Assembly: GCF_000518885.1 (NCBI RefSeq)
Contig: NZ_JAEL01000035.1
Span: forward strand, 16,546 to 50,933
Source of the DNA: Bacillus sp. J33
Lineage (GTDB): Bacteria > Bacillota > Bacilli > Bacillales > Cytobacillaceae
DNA: 34,388 bases
Reading direction: 5' to 3'
Shown here: piece by piece, positions 1-9,348 of the stretch
Position numbering within the stretch: position 1 is the first letter of the stretch
Layout: each line of letters begins with the position of its first letter
Notes under the pieces: model-generated
The model's database searches: none
What the model saw: only the letters and a program-made list of their open reading frames with translations
Told to the model about the DNA's origin: nothing
Program-made: the position numbers and the translations under genes

Positions 1-1228
1 CCTGAGCAATCTTTTGGTGTGCTTCAGAAGTATTGTAAGAAAGTGTTACAGCTGGAAGCTCAGAAGCATCTTTCAATCCAAGCTCTTCTAAACCTTTCTG
101 TAAATATTCCTTCGCTTTTTCTACATCATTATCAGGGAAATAGCCTTTTTCGTTTTCTTCAAACATGGATGGTGGTACAATCGCCATTGCAGGAAGCTGT
201 TCACCCTGCAGGATGTTGTCAATAATCTCCTGACGGTTGATCGCATGTGCAAATGCCTTACGAATATTAACGTTGTTGAAAGGCTCAACAGTTGTGTTGA
301 ACTTATAGTTGTAGATACCAGCAATCGGCTGTGTTACTAAGCGGCCTTCATCTTTAAGAGCCTGCATAGCGTCAGTTGGAAGGGCACCAGTTGGAGCTCC
401 AGCCCAATCTAGTTCACCATTGTCAAACATTGATAATTCTGTGTTTGGATCATTGATCATGATCATTTCAATGCTGTCTAGCTTAACTGTTTCAGCATCC
501 CAGTATGTTTCGCTCTTTTCAAGAACAATCTTGTCACTGTGAGACCATTCAACTAAATGGAAAGGTCCGTTAGTTGTAAAGTTATCACCAGCATCAGTTG
601 CCCATTCAGGGTTAGCTTCAGCAATTTTGCTGTTAACCGGTAGATAAGTATAGAAAGCTGTTAATTCTTCAAAATATGGAGTAGGATTTACTAATTTAAC
701 TTCTAACGTTTTGTCATCGATAGCTTTAACGCCTACATCATCAAGTGAACCTTTACCAGTGTTAGCAGCTTCAGCACCCTCAATGTAGTAAAGCTGGTAT
801 GCATAAGTTGAATTGTTGGCAGGATCAAGTGCCCATTTCCAAGCATATTCAAAGTCTTTAGCGATTACAGGGTCTCCATTTGACCATTGAGCATCGCGGA
901 TTTTAAAAGTGTAAGTTTTTCCATCTTCAGAAACTTGAATATCTTCTGCCATTGCCTTTTCAGGCTTACCGTCTGGACCGATTCGAGTCAGACCTTCTAA
1001 AATCTGGCGAAGAACAGTTCCAGATGTGGAATCCTCAGCTAATCCTGGGTTTAAAGATGGTGGTTCAGTATTAATATTAACTCTTAATTCCTGCGGTACA
1101 TCAGACTTTCCACCGTCGTCCCCGCCATTGTCTCCGCCGTCAGCATTGTCTCCGCCGCCGTTACACGCAGCAAGGAACATGCTTAAGACAAGCAGCATGC
1201 TAAAAAAGATCGATAATCTTTTGTTCAC
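1..1228 (-). CDS. oppA: Oligopeptide ABC transporter substrate-binding lipoprotein OppA (3' end outside window)
   Basis: Extracellular peptide-binding lipoprotein of an Opp-type importer; about 409 residues are visible and the C-terminus lies beyond base 1. The start is GTG at 1228, preceded by an AGGGGG ribosome site nine bases upstream. The N-terminus is a lipoprotein signal: positive MNKR, a hydrophobic stretch, then lipobox LAAC with Cys22, followed by a Gly/Asp-rich linker typical of Gram-positive lipoproteins. The mature part reads as an SBP_bac_5 family protein (PPSLNPG, EDGKTYTFKIR, FAHAINRQEII). Its place next to trpS and yjbA matches B. subtilis oppA, the first gene of oppABCDF; the downstream opp genes would lie left of the window. 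It is a paralogue of the appA product encoded at 6561-8297. It has its own promoter and a roughly 330-base structured leader. Confidence 0.93.
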   Translation of the reverse strand, partial: MNKRLSIFFSMLLVLSMFLAACNGGGDNADGGDNGGDDGGKSDVPQELRVNINTEPPSLNPGLAEDSTSGTVLRQILEGLTRIGPDGKPEKAMAEDIQVSEDGKTYTFKIRDAQWSNGDPVIAKDFEYAWKWALDPANNSTYAYQLYYIEGAEAANTGKGSLDDVGVKAIDDKTLEVKLVNPTPYFEELTAFYTYLPVNSKIAEANPEWATDAGDNFTTNGPFHLVEWSHSDKIVLEKSETYWDAETVKLDSIEMIMINDPNTELSMFDNGELDWAGAPTGALPTDAMQALKDEGRLVTQPIAGIYNYKFNTTVEPFNNVNIRKAFAHAINRQEIIDNILQGEQLPAMAIVPPSMFEENEKGYFPDNDVEKAKEYLQKGLEELGLKDASELPAVTLSYNTSEAHQKIAQ

Positions 1229-1320
1229 GGTTTTTAACCCCCTATATAATTTCCTCAAACAATATCCTCTACGTGACGTTCCTATTTTAAAACACAACTG
1301 TACGCCCCAGGTATATTTCT

Positions 1321-1365
1321 TAAATAGTCTGTTAATTCGATTTGCAAAAATTTGCAGACTATTTA
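1321..1365 (-). repeat. Second leader inverted repeat upstream of oppA
   Basis: TAAATAGTCTG (1321-1331) and CAGACTATTTA (1355-1365) form a perfect 11-base inverted repeat with a 23-base loop that itself contains two TTTGCA copies. Partial pairing extends the stem on the outer side. It lies between the terminator-like hairpin and the oppA ribosome site. It has no T tract, so it may be an RNA stability or protein-binding structure, or a DNA operator. Confidence 0.5.
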
Positions 1366-1380
1366 GAAGGCAACAAAAAA

Positions 1381-1475
1381 AGTAAGTTTATATTCTTTCA
1401 AAGACAGATTATTCCTTTATTCTGACAATTCAGGACAAAAGAATAAATCTTCAATATGTAAGCTATAAACTTACT
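1381..1475 (-). promoter_or_regulatory. Long terminator-like hairpin in the oppA leader
   Basis: A perfect 12-base inverted repeat (TATAAACTTACT at 1464-1475, AGTAAGTTTATA at 1381-1392) encloses a second, imperfect stem (AGATTATTCC... paired with ...GAATAAATCT) with a CTGA/TCAG tip. Read on the minus strand, as oppA is transcribed, the 3' arm runs straight into a T tract (1375-1381), so the structure looks like an intrinsic terminator upstream of the coding region. A small hairpin GTAAG/CTTAC (1458-1462 with 1470-1474) would use part of the same 5' arm and so compete with it. No known riboswitch or T-box signature was recognised here. Regulatory function is inferred. Confidence 0.5.
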
Positions 1476-1562
1476 CATTATGTACCATATTCTCTCTACC
1501 CAGAGTGTTATAGTTTTGTTTTAAAATGTTACAAAATCGTAAAGAATATGTTTGTTACGTTT

Positions 1563-1591
1563 ATTATAAATAGTTTAAAAACTTATTGCAA
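1563..1591 (-). promoter_or_regulatory. Sigma-A promoter of oppA
   Basis: On the minus strand the -35 element TTGCAA (1586-1591) and the perfect -10 element TATAAT (1563-1568) are separated by exactly 17 bases. The inferred transcription start is near 1556, about 328 bases upstream of the oppA start codon, so the transcript carries a long leader. Confidence 0.75.
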
Positions 1592-1860
1592 GTAGCTTTT
1601 GACAGCACTATTTCAATCTAGCAATTTTTTATTGGCCTAAAAGTCTTGTAAAATAAAGATTTTTTAGATTTTAAAAAAATTTTTCAATTCATTATTTTAC
1701 GAGTTAAAAGAGGGAAAATAATCCTATTTTTACCATTTTTTCAGGTTGAATTTTTTTGGCATCCAGCTTTTTTCCCAGTAATTTTCTTGATTTTTATATC
1801 TCAATCGTTTATTTTAATATATAATAACAATAAAATGTATTAGAAATCGGCAATGAAAAA

Positions 1861-2086
1861 AGAGTAGTACATTTACTTAGGGTTGGCAGAGAGCCTGTGG
1901 ATGGTGAGAACAGGAAACCCGGTAAATCGAATGGACTTTTGAGCCTTCTGATTTTCTTCAGGCGTAACCTCTCGTTATCGAGGATCTATGCATAAGATGC
2001 ATAGGACAGAGTGACTCATTATGAGTAATTAGGGTGGCAACGCGGACCATTCGTCCCTATTTTTTTAGGGATGAATGGTCTTTTTT
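1861..2086 (+). ncRNA. Tryptophan T-box riboswitch of trpS
   Basis: Leader of the T-box class, which reads the charging state of a tRNA. Stem I shows the conserved AGAG and GGTGAGAACAGG elements (about 1890-1913). The specifier context GAA-TGG-ACTTTTGAG puts TGG (Trp) at 1932-1934. The T-box AGGGTGGCAACGCGG is at 2031-2045. Its TGGC (2035-2038) can pair with a tRNA acceptor end GCCA, consistent with a G discriminator base on tRNA-Trp. The terminator follows: 15-base arms 2045-2059 and 2066-2080 with one wobble pair, then six T. Expected logic: uncharged tRNA-Trp favours the antiterminator and trpS expression. The likely promoter is just upstream: TTGATT (1787-1792), 17 bases, TATTTT (1810-1815), or a TATAAT at 1820-1825; neither choice is certain. 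Confidence 0.95.
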
Positions 2087-2125
2087 GCGTTTGTTTTACC
2101 CATAATATGTAAATGCCTGGCATAA

Positions 2126-3337
<1,212 letters not shown>

Positions 3338-3348
3338 TAGATACCTGC

Positions 3349-4095
3349 TTAATTCACTTTAGGGCCATGCTCCATCTCCCACAATTTTTCAAAAAATGGC
3401 TGGCCTTTAATTAAATTCTCACAAAATTGCTCATGCTTGCTTGACCAGCCATATTTGCTTTCCTCATACAATTCATACCATGCTTCTTCAAAATTCATTG
3501 ACTGGATTTGTGAATAGCGTTCCGGGCTCCATTCCGTATACCAGTACCGAACTTCTGCATCATTTTTTGAGGAATGCAGCTGATCTAAAGCCATAAAGAG
3601 CAGTTGCTTTAATTGTCTTTCTTTTCTGGTAAGCCCCGCCATAAGGTCTGGTGAAGGCGAAAGAATATGAAATTCTTTTAGCGCTGTCTGGTCATTGAAT
3701 GAATAGCTTTTCGTTTCTTGATTTTCTAACATCTCATAAGCAAGCTGTTCCTGACGGGGGATGAGCCTGCTCTTTCTAATCGGAATATTATAGCCGATTG
3801 TATCCACCGCCAATATGCCTGTCCCATCTGACACCACAAAACAATATTCCAATTGAATTCTTTCATGATTTTTCCGTAAATAAGCCTTTTGATAAATATC
3901 ATCTAACAGTTGTTGTGGCAGCTCCGAAAGATCGTTCTCAATGTAATTAAATAGGATCGGGTCAATCTTTAATAATGGTACCTGATCAAGCAGCTCTACT
4001 CCATCATCTTTTCTCCATTCATGAAAATGGCATACATTATAACCGTTTTCTTCCCCTTCAAACCAGTTCACCCAAACATCATGAAGATATAACAT
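3349..4095 (-). CDS. yjbA: YjbA family protein (UPF0736), function unknown
   Basis: Conserved Bacillaceae protein of 248 aa. The N-terminus [19 protein letters not shown] and the next residues are almost identical to B. subtilis YjbA as I know it, and the genomic position (between the app operon and trpS) is the same. No signal peptide, membrane segment or catalytic motif is apparent. It is rich in Glu, Lys and aromatic residues, so likely a soluble cytoplasmic protein. The start ATG follows a GGGGG-type ribosome site. It lies about 90 bases downstream of the small membrane protein gene on the same strand and may be co-transcribed with it. The molecular function is not established. Confidence 0.9.
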   Translation of the reverse strand: MLYLHDVWVNWFEGEENGYNVCHFHEWRKDDGVELLDQVPLLKIDPILFNYIENDLSELPQQLLDDIYQKAYLRKNHERIQLEYCFVVSDGTGILAVDTIGYNIPIRKSRLIPRQEQLAYEMLENQETKSYSFNDQTALKEFHILSPSPDLMAGLTRKERQLKQLLFMALDQLHSSKNDAEVRYWYTEWSPERYSQIQSMNFEEAWYELYEESKYGWSSKHEQFCENLIKGQPFFEKLWEMEHGPKVN

Positions 4096-4185
4096 TTTTA
4101 AACCCCCACTTCAACAAACTATTTGTCACTCAGTATGGGCAGCCTGCAGTAAATTTATTCCTTAATTACATCCCCAATCCATTTT

Positions 4186-4401
4186 TCACCTTTCTCTTCT
4201 CACAAAAGGAAAATAGATGCTGAACCAAATGATTATAATCCCAATTGGAAGCAAATAGCATTCTAGCCTGTTAGAAATAAAAATCAAGTACTCCTTAAAG
4301 GCATGTCCAGTTGTAATCAGATTTAAATATGCAATCACACTGACTCCTCCCGAGACAGCTATGCCAAACCCTGTCAGCAGCCAAAACACCCTAAAAAGCA
4401 T
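4186..4401 (-). CDS. Small two-helix membrane protein, function unknown
   Basis: A 71-aa protein with two strongly hydrophobic segments (about residues 4-28 and 50-66) and a basic C-terminus (RRER), so a likely two-pass membrane protein. It sits between the app operon terminator and yjbA on the same strand. The start is odd: no ribosome site precedes the ATG at 4401, and an in-frame TGA lies three codons upstream. A short upstream ORF (4391-4447) with a good AAGGAG site overlaps this start by 11 bases, so translation may be coupled. I do not recognise a named family. Coding status is supported by the hydrophobic pattern and operon-like placement only. Confidence 0.65.
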   Translation of the reverse strand: MLFRVFWLLTGFGIAVSGGVSVIAYLNLITTGHAFKEYLIFISNRLECYLLPIGIIIIWFSIYFPFVRRER

Positions 4402-4447
4402 ATTGTTTCACAGTTCTGTGAGCCCTACTTAATAAAAATGCTGACAT
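4391..4447 (-). CDS. Short upstream ORF (18 codons) overlapping the small membrane protein gene
   Basis: ATG at 4447 with a good AAGGAG site (4455-4460, seven bases away) encodes MSAFLLSRAHRTVKQYAF and stops at TAG 4391-4393. That stop lies beyond the ATG of the 71-aa membrane protein, giving an 11-base overlap. It may be a translational coupling leader. A one-base frameshift joining the two frames is the alternative, but the downstream ORF already has a plausible N-terminus. Its expression is unproven. Confidence 0.4.
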   Translation of the reverse strand: MSAFLLSRAHRTVKQYAF

Positions 4448-4537
4448 GAACTCACTCCTTGACCTTTACTTTTTACATATATATGAAAGCTAAAGGTATG
4501 ATATGTACAAGCTATTGCGCTAAGGCACTTTAAACAA

Positions 4538-4566
4538 CAAAAAAACGCCAATCATGGCGTTTTTTT
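4538..4566 (-). terminator. Terminator of the app operon
   Basis: ACGCCA (4545-4550) and TGGCGT (4555-4560) form a stem with an ATCA loop, flanked by A and T runs. On the minus strand it follows the appC stop codon directly and ends in a seven-T tract; the flanks would allow termination in both directions. Confidence 0.85.
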
Positions 4567-4567
4567 A

Positions 4568-5488
4568 TTATCTGTTTGATTTAGGATTGAAAGCATCCTT
4601 TAGTCCTTCACCAATAAAGTTGATGGATAGAATGGTGAAAGTTAAAACAGCTGCCGGCGGAATCCAGATCCACCATTTGCTAGTTAATACATCTGGACTT
4701 CTCGCTTCCTGGAGCATATTACCCCATGTTGGGATATTCATTGGTACACCAAATCCGAGAAAACTGAGAGCTGTTTCTGCTACTATCATTGCAGCAAGGG
4801 TAATTGTTGCCTGTACAATGATTGTTGACATAACGTTTGGAAGCAAATGTTTAAAAATTGTTTTCGGAGCTGAACAGCCGATTGAGACTGCACTCATAAT
4901 GTATTCATTTTCTTTCTCTGCCATAACCTTGCTTCGTACGAGACGTGCAGTTCCCGTCCAGCTGAGTACACTAATGACAAAAATCAGGGTTCCTGTGCTT
5001 GACTCTATAAAGATGGATTTTAAAACGATAACAAACAGCAGGAATGGAAAGTTCATCATAAAGTCTGTGAATCTCATTAAGGCATTATCAACCCAGCCGC
5101 CAAAATATCCTGCAGTAGCACCAACAAGTGTGCCTAATGCTATTACAGCACTTGTAATTGAAAATGCAAGTAAAAGTGAAGTTTTTCCCCCATGCAACGT
5201 GCGGGCAAATACGTCCCTTCCCGATTTATCTGTTCCGAAAAAATGCTCTGCAGAAGGTTCCTTGCTCATTTGAGTTAAATTAATCTTAGCTGTTTCTTCA
5301 ACCGGCATGGTTAGCGGCTCAGCCAAGATGGACATTGCACAAACAATCAGCAAAAAGACTAAACTGATCATAGCAACTTTATTGCGTAAAAACTTGCGGC
5401 GGGCGAGAGCCCATGGTGATTGACTCTTCGGCGGTTTAACAGGTTCTGCTAGACCAGGCGATGTTTGCTGTGAAATTGAAGGATCCAT
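4568..5488 (-). CDS. appC: Oligopeptide ABC transporter permease AppC/OppC
   Basis: Inner-membrane permease subunit of the App peptide importer; 306 aa. The N-terminal cytoplasmic tail (about residues 1-35) is rich in Pro, Gln and Ser and leads into the OppC-type start RRKFLRNKVAMISLVFLLIV. Several hydrophobic helices follow, and the ATPase-docking EAA-like loop reads SIGCSAPKTIFKHLLPN. A conserved ESALSFLGFG-like stretch (ETALSFLGFGVPMNIPTWG) is characteristic of dipeptide/oligopeptide permeases. The ribosome site AGGTGAG precedes the ATG. It is the last gene of appDFABC, 12 bases after appB, and is followed by a terminator. Confidence 0.94.
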   Translation of the reverse strand: MDPSISQQTSPGLAEPVKPPKSQSPWALARRKFLRNKVAMISLVFLLIVCAMSILAEPLTMPVEETAKINLTQMSKEPSAEHFFGTDKSGRDVFARTLHGGKTSLLLAFSITSAVIALGTLVGATAGYFGGWVDNALMRFTDFMMNFPFLLFVIVLKSIFIESSTGTLIFVISVLSWTGTARLVRSKVMAEKENEYIMSAVSIGCSAPKTIFKHLLPNVMSTIIVQATITLAAMIVAETALSFLGFGVPMNIPTWGNMLQEARSPDVLTSKWWIWIPPAAVLTFTILSINFIGEGLKDAFNPKSNR

Positions 5489-5500
5489 ACTCTCACCTAC

Positions 5501-6466
5501 CTAACTTAAACGAATACGCGGATCTACCAAACCATAAAGTAAATCAGCAATTAAATTTCCAACTAAAGTTAAAATAGTCAGCATCATTGTAATAGCCATC
5601 ATCACAGAATAGTCGCGGGAATTAACTGACTCTACAAATAAATATCCAATTCCCGGGTACGTGAAAATGGTTTCAGTAATAATCGCCCCTCCAAATAGGT
5701 TGGCAATATCAAAACCAAGCAATGTAACAATAGGAATAATTGAATTTCTTAGAATGTGCTTATTATAAATCGCAGATTCTTTCGTTCCTTTAGCTCTTGC
5801 AGTACGAACATAATCTTTGCGAGAGCTTTCGATCATATCATTTCTTAAAAATTGTGTATAGGCGGCGGTAGCCATAGTACCTAATACAAGAGCCGGCAGG
5901 ATTGTATGTTTTGCTTTACTTAGATAGTACTCTAGAGTACCCGCTTCCACACCGCTGCCGATACTTCCGCTTGCTGGTACCCAGCCAAGATGGATAGCAA
6001 AAATATAAATAGCAACCAATGCAGCAACGAAACTCGGAATTGCAAGACCCAAATAGTTAAAGGCCGATATTAAATAATCTCCAAAGCTATAGGCAAAACG
6101 CCCAGAGTATCTTCCCATTAAAAAAGCCAATAAATAAGTAATTATAAGAGCTGTTAATCCCAGAATAATTGTATTCGGCAAACGGTCCCCGATTAATTCC
6201 ATAACCGGGCGCTTGTGAATAAATGAATCTCCAAAATCTCCTTTGACCACTCCACTCATCCAGCGGACATACTGCACAGGGATAGGATCATTCAGTCCCA
6301 TTTTCTCACGCATTTCTTCAATATACTCCGGATCTGAGTTTAAAGGGTCAATTTTACCAGATAGTGCATCTCCAGGCATTAACTTAGCCAAAGTGAATAC
6401 GACTACTGAGATAAGGAAAATTATTGGAATCATACCTATAAGCCGTCGAATTGTGTACTGTAGCAT
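5501..6466 (-). CDS. appB: Oligopeptide ABC transporter permease AppB/OppB
   Basis: Second permease subunit of the App importer; 321 aa. The N-terminus MLQYTIRRLIGMIPIIFLISVVVF is the typical OppB first helix. It contains the periplasmic-side segment with MPGDAL and the conserved DPIPVQY...GDFGDSF region (about 54-82). The EAA-type loop RTARAKGTKESAIYNKHILRNSIIP lies near residues 220-245. The C-terminus ...DLLYGLVDPRIRLS matches the family end. The ribosome site is AAGGGGAA. It pairs with AppC to form the transmembrane channel and lies between appA and appC. Confidence 0.94.
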   Translation of the reverse strand: MLQYTIRRLIGMIPIIFLISVVVFTLAKLMPGDALSGKIDPLNSDPEYIEEMREKMGLNDPIPVQYVRWMSGVVKGDFGDSFIHKRPVMELIGDRLPNTIILGLTALIITYLLAFLMGRYSGRFAYSFGDYLISAFNYLGLAIPSFVAALVAIYIFAIHLGWVPASGSIGSGVEAGTLEYYLSKAKHTILPALVLGTMATAAYTQFLRNDMIESSRKDYVRTARAKGTKESAIYNKHILRNSIIPIVTLLGFDIANLFGGAIITETIFTYPGIGYLFVESVNSRDYSVMMAITMMLTILTLVGNLIADLLYGLVDPRIRLS

Positions 6467-6560
6467 TTTCCATTCCCCTTGCCAAACAAAAGTTTATTCG
6501 TTGGTTAAACTGGCAGTAATGGGGGATTATTCCCCCATTACTGCTGTTTTCATTATTTTT

Positions 6561-8297
6561 TTACTCTACAAGGTGCCAGTTATATACCTCATCAGGCATT
6601 ACTCCGTCTGCATATAACTTAACTCCACCTACCCGTTTATTAACAGCCCAAGCGTCTATACGCTGTTCAAAGAAAATAATTGGCAATTCTTCATTAACAA
6701 GCTTTTGCCATTCATTGTAGATTTCCTGGCGGTGCTCTTGAACATCTTTGCTGGAATCTTCAGGGAATGTTACACCTTTCTTAATAAGAGCGTCAGACTC
6801 TTCACTGTACCATCTCCACATATTCCATTTATCAGTAGACAGCCAGATGCCAGCTGGATCCGGATCATTAGCAAGTCCCCACGCACCCATGAACGTTTCT
6901 ACAGATGGATCATCTGCTTCGATAGTATCATAGAAAAGGTTAAAGTCTTTTAATGAACCGCCGTTAAGCTTTGCATTTAAACCGATTTCCTGCCAAGATT
7001 GAAGAATGAATTGAGCACGTGCTTCTGAAGTTTCAGCTCCAGCCATTGCATCAAAGTTGATTGTGAATGGCTTGCCTTCTGGATCTTCACGGAAGCCGTC
7101 GCCGTCCTTGTCAACATAGCCTGCTTCGTCAAGTAATTTTTTAGCTTTTTCTACGTCATACTCGTATTGATTGATTTCTGAATCATCAATTTTTGCCCAT
7201 GATACGGATGGGAATGGAGTGTTTAAAGGCCTTCCTAGGCCGTTTGCAAAACCATCGATGAATGCTTGACGGTCAATAGCATGTGCCATCGCATGGCGAA
7301 GGTTTTTGTTTTGGAATTTCTTATTATCAGAAACAACTACACCCTTTTTAGTGTCATAATGACCCCAATCAAATGCGATATAGCTATATGACAATGCATC
7401 AACTTCTTGAGGATTCACATTATCTAGAGCCTTTATAGTTTCCCATTGGTCTTTTGGAGCTTCAATAATATCGATTTCTCCATTTTGTACTAAACCTTGC
7501 GCAAGAGACCCATCAATGATTTTGTAAACAACACCATCTAATTTTGGTTTTCCTTGCCAGTAATCATCAAAACGTTCAAATTCAATCATTTCACCAGGTA
7601 CAATGTTTTTAACTTTAAATGGACCTATACCAATTGGATTTTTGCGGATTTGATCAGAATCCGGAAGTTCTTTTGATGAAATATCACCATAATAATGCTT
7701 TGGTTCAGGATAAGACCAAATATTATCAATTAAGTTGACTGTTGGTTCTGTTACTGTTACTTCGATTGTATAATCATCAATTATTTTTATGCCTTCAATT
7801 TTATCCGCTTTTCCATCCTTATACTCTTGGGCTCCTTTGATCATTGCAACGTTAGCAAAGCGAGCTCCTTCATAAGTTGGATCTGCAATTAAGTACCAGG
7901 CATATTCTAAATCCTCTACAGTTAGTTCTTCTCCATCATGCCATTTAACACCTTCTTTAAACTTAATTGTTAATTTCGTATTATCTTCAGACATTTCCCA
8001 ATCAGCTAGACTGGGTACTGTAGTAAGTTCTTCACTAGTCTTAAAGATGCTTTCATGCATAAATTTAAGGGCATTTGAATCGTCTTCCCCTTCATAATAG
8101 GCATAGGATAAAACGCCTTTGAATGGCTGAGTGTAACCGAAAGTTACTGTCCCGCCTTCTGTTGCTTCTGTTTTTATGTCTCCATCACTATCGTCTTTAG
8201 GTTCAGTGTTAGCTTTCTCTCCGCCGCCAGAACACGCTGCCAGGAATACAGACATGACCAGAAGAATGGACAGAAGCCAAAATGCTGATTTCTTCAT
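6561..8297 (-). CDS. appA: Oligopeptide-binding lipoprotein AppA
   Basis: Substrate-binding lipoprotein of the App importer, 578 aa from the chosen start. The reading frame extends to a TTG at 8327, but the ATG at 8297 has a GGGGGG ribosome site at proper spacing and begins a clean lipoprotein signal (MKKSAFWLL..., lipobox LAAC, Cys22), so I chose it. The mature protein is an SBP_bac_5 family member (TIKFKEGVKWHDGEELTVEDLEYAW; NLRHAMAHAIDRQAFIDG). The gene is intact. In B. subtilis 168 the app system is known to be inactive because of an appA frameshift, so this organism probably has a working second peptide permease. It is the third gene of the operon, 34 bases after appF. Confidence 0.94.
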   Translation of the reverse strand: MKKSAFWLLSILLVMSVFLAACSGGGEKANTEPKDDSDGDIKTEATEGGTVTFGYTQPFKGVLSYAYYEGEDDSNALKFMHESIFKTSEELTTVPSLADWEMSEDNTKLTIKFKEGVKWHDGEELTVEDLEYAWYLIADPTYEGARFANVAMIKGAQEYKDGKADKIEGIKIIDDYTIEVTVTEPTVNLIDNIWSYPEPKHYYGDISSKELPDSDQIRKNPIGIGPFKVKNIVPGEMIEFERFDDYWQGKPKLDGVVYKIIDGSLAQGLVQNGEIDIIEAPKDQWETIKALDNVNPQEVDALSYSYIAFDWGHYDTKKGVVVSDNKKFQNKNLRHAMAHAIDRQAFIDGFANGLGRPLNTPFPSVSWAKIDDSEINQYEYDVEKAKKLLDEAGYVDKDGDGFREDPEGKPFTINFDAMAGAETSEARAQFILQSWQEIGLNAKLNGGSLKDFNLFYDTIEADDPSVETFMGAWGLANDPDPAGIWLSTDKWNMWRWYSEESDALIKKGVTFPEDSSKDVQEHRQEIYNEWQKLVNEELPIIFFEQRIDAWAVNKRVGGVKLYADGVMPDEVYNWHLVE

Positions 8298-8331
8298 TGT
8301 TTTCCCCCCGAAAATTATTTTTGACAAAGCC

Positions 8332-9348
8332 TTATTTATATAAGTGACAAGCGACTCTATGCCCAGGCTTCACCTCCTTCAATACCGGTTTCACACTCTG
8401 GCACTCAGGCATTGCATGCGCGCAGCGCGGATGGAATGTACACCCTTTTGGAGGATCGATCGGGCTTGGAACATCCCCCTCTAAAATAATCCTTTCTTTC
8501 TTTTTCCCCGGATTCGGTTCAGGGATCGCAGATATAAGCGCTTGAGTATAAGGATGAAGAGGCTCTGCATAAATGCTGTCTTTCTCTGCCACTTCCACCA
8601 GACCGCCCAAGTACATAACGCCAATACGGTCGCTCATATGTTTAACAACGCTTAAATCATGGGCAATAAATAAGAAAGTTAGATCAAATTCATCCTGAAG
8701 CTCTTTTAATAGATTCAAAACCTGTGACTGGACAGATACATCCAGTGCTGAAACAGGTTCATCAGCGATAATCAGCTTTGGCCTTAAAGCCAATGCCCTT
8801 GCAATTCCGATACGCTGTCTTTGTCCGCCGGAAAACTCATGGGGATATTTATAATAAGCATCTTCAGGAAGCCCCACTTTTCCAAGAAGATCTATTACTT
8901 CCGGCTTAAGTTCTTTTTCCGATTTATTGGTGTAGTTTCTGATAGGCTCAGATACCAAATGCCCTACCATCATCATTGGATTTAATGATGCATATGGATC
9001 CTGGAAAACCATTTGGAAGTCCTGGCGGATTTTCCTTAGACTAGTACCTCTGACATTTGTAATGTCTTGGCCGTCAAATATAATTTGTCCGTCTGTCGGT
9101 TCAAGCAGTCTAAGGATTGTTCTGCCTGCAGTAGATTTTCCGCAGCCGGATTCGCCTACTAGCCCCAATGTTTCCCCTTTTCTAATTTCAAAGGATACAT
9201 CATCAACCGCTTTAACGACTGCCACTGTCCTTCTTAGGATTCCGCCTTTAATTGGATAGTACGTCTTAAGGTTTTTTACCTCAAGAAGTACTTCATTGTT
9301 GCTTTTATCTTTTTTTAGGACAGCAGTATTTTTTAGTTCGGTACTCAT
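8332..9348 (-). CDS. appF: Oligopeptide ABC transporter ATP-binding protein AppF/OppF
   Basis: One of two ATPase subunits powering the App importer; 338 aa. Walker A is GESGCGKST (65-73), the Q-loop is in FQMVFQDPYASLNP, the signature is SGGQRQRIGIARAL (near 165), and Walker B is LIIADEPVSALD with the H-loop in FIAHDLSVV. The C-terminal oligopeptide-transporter domain with GCTFHPRCAHAMPEC (Cys-rich) is typical of the OppD/OppF class. Its start overlaps the appD stop by one base (TAATG), indicating translational coupling. It lies second in appDFABC. Confidence 0.95.
   Translation of the reverse strand: MSTELKNTAVLKKDKSNNEVLLEVKNLKTYYPIKGGILRRTVAVVKAVDDVSFEIRKGETLGLVGESGCGKSTAGRTILRLLEPTDGQIIFDGQDITNVRGTSLRKIRQDFQMVFQDPYASLNPMMMVGHLVSEPIRNYTNKSEKELKPEVIDLLGKVGLPEDAYYKYPHEFSGGQRQRIGIARALALRPKLIIADEPVSALDVSVQSQVLNLLKELQDEFDLTFLFIAHDLSVVKHMSDRIGVMYLGGLVEVAEKDSIYAEPLHPYTQALISAIPEPNPGKKKERIILEGDVPSPIDPPKGCTFHPRCAHAMPECQSVKPVLKEVKPGHRVACHLYK

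Noticed and set aside
1345-1360. Possible CodY box in the oppA leader
   Set aside because: The match to AATTTTCWGAAAATT is weak and explained by the TTTGCA repeats in a hairpin loop.
1026-1385. 119-codon plus-strand ORF opposite oppA
   Set aside because: Antisense to the oppA signal peptide and leader; Ser/Pro-rich run is the complement of the Gly/Asp-coding linker.
4554-5273. 239-codon plus-strand ORF opposite appC
   Set aside because: Shadow frame of a clear ABC permease gene, with no ribosome site.
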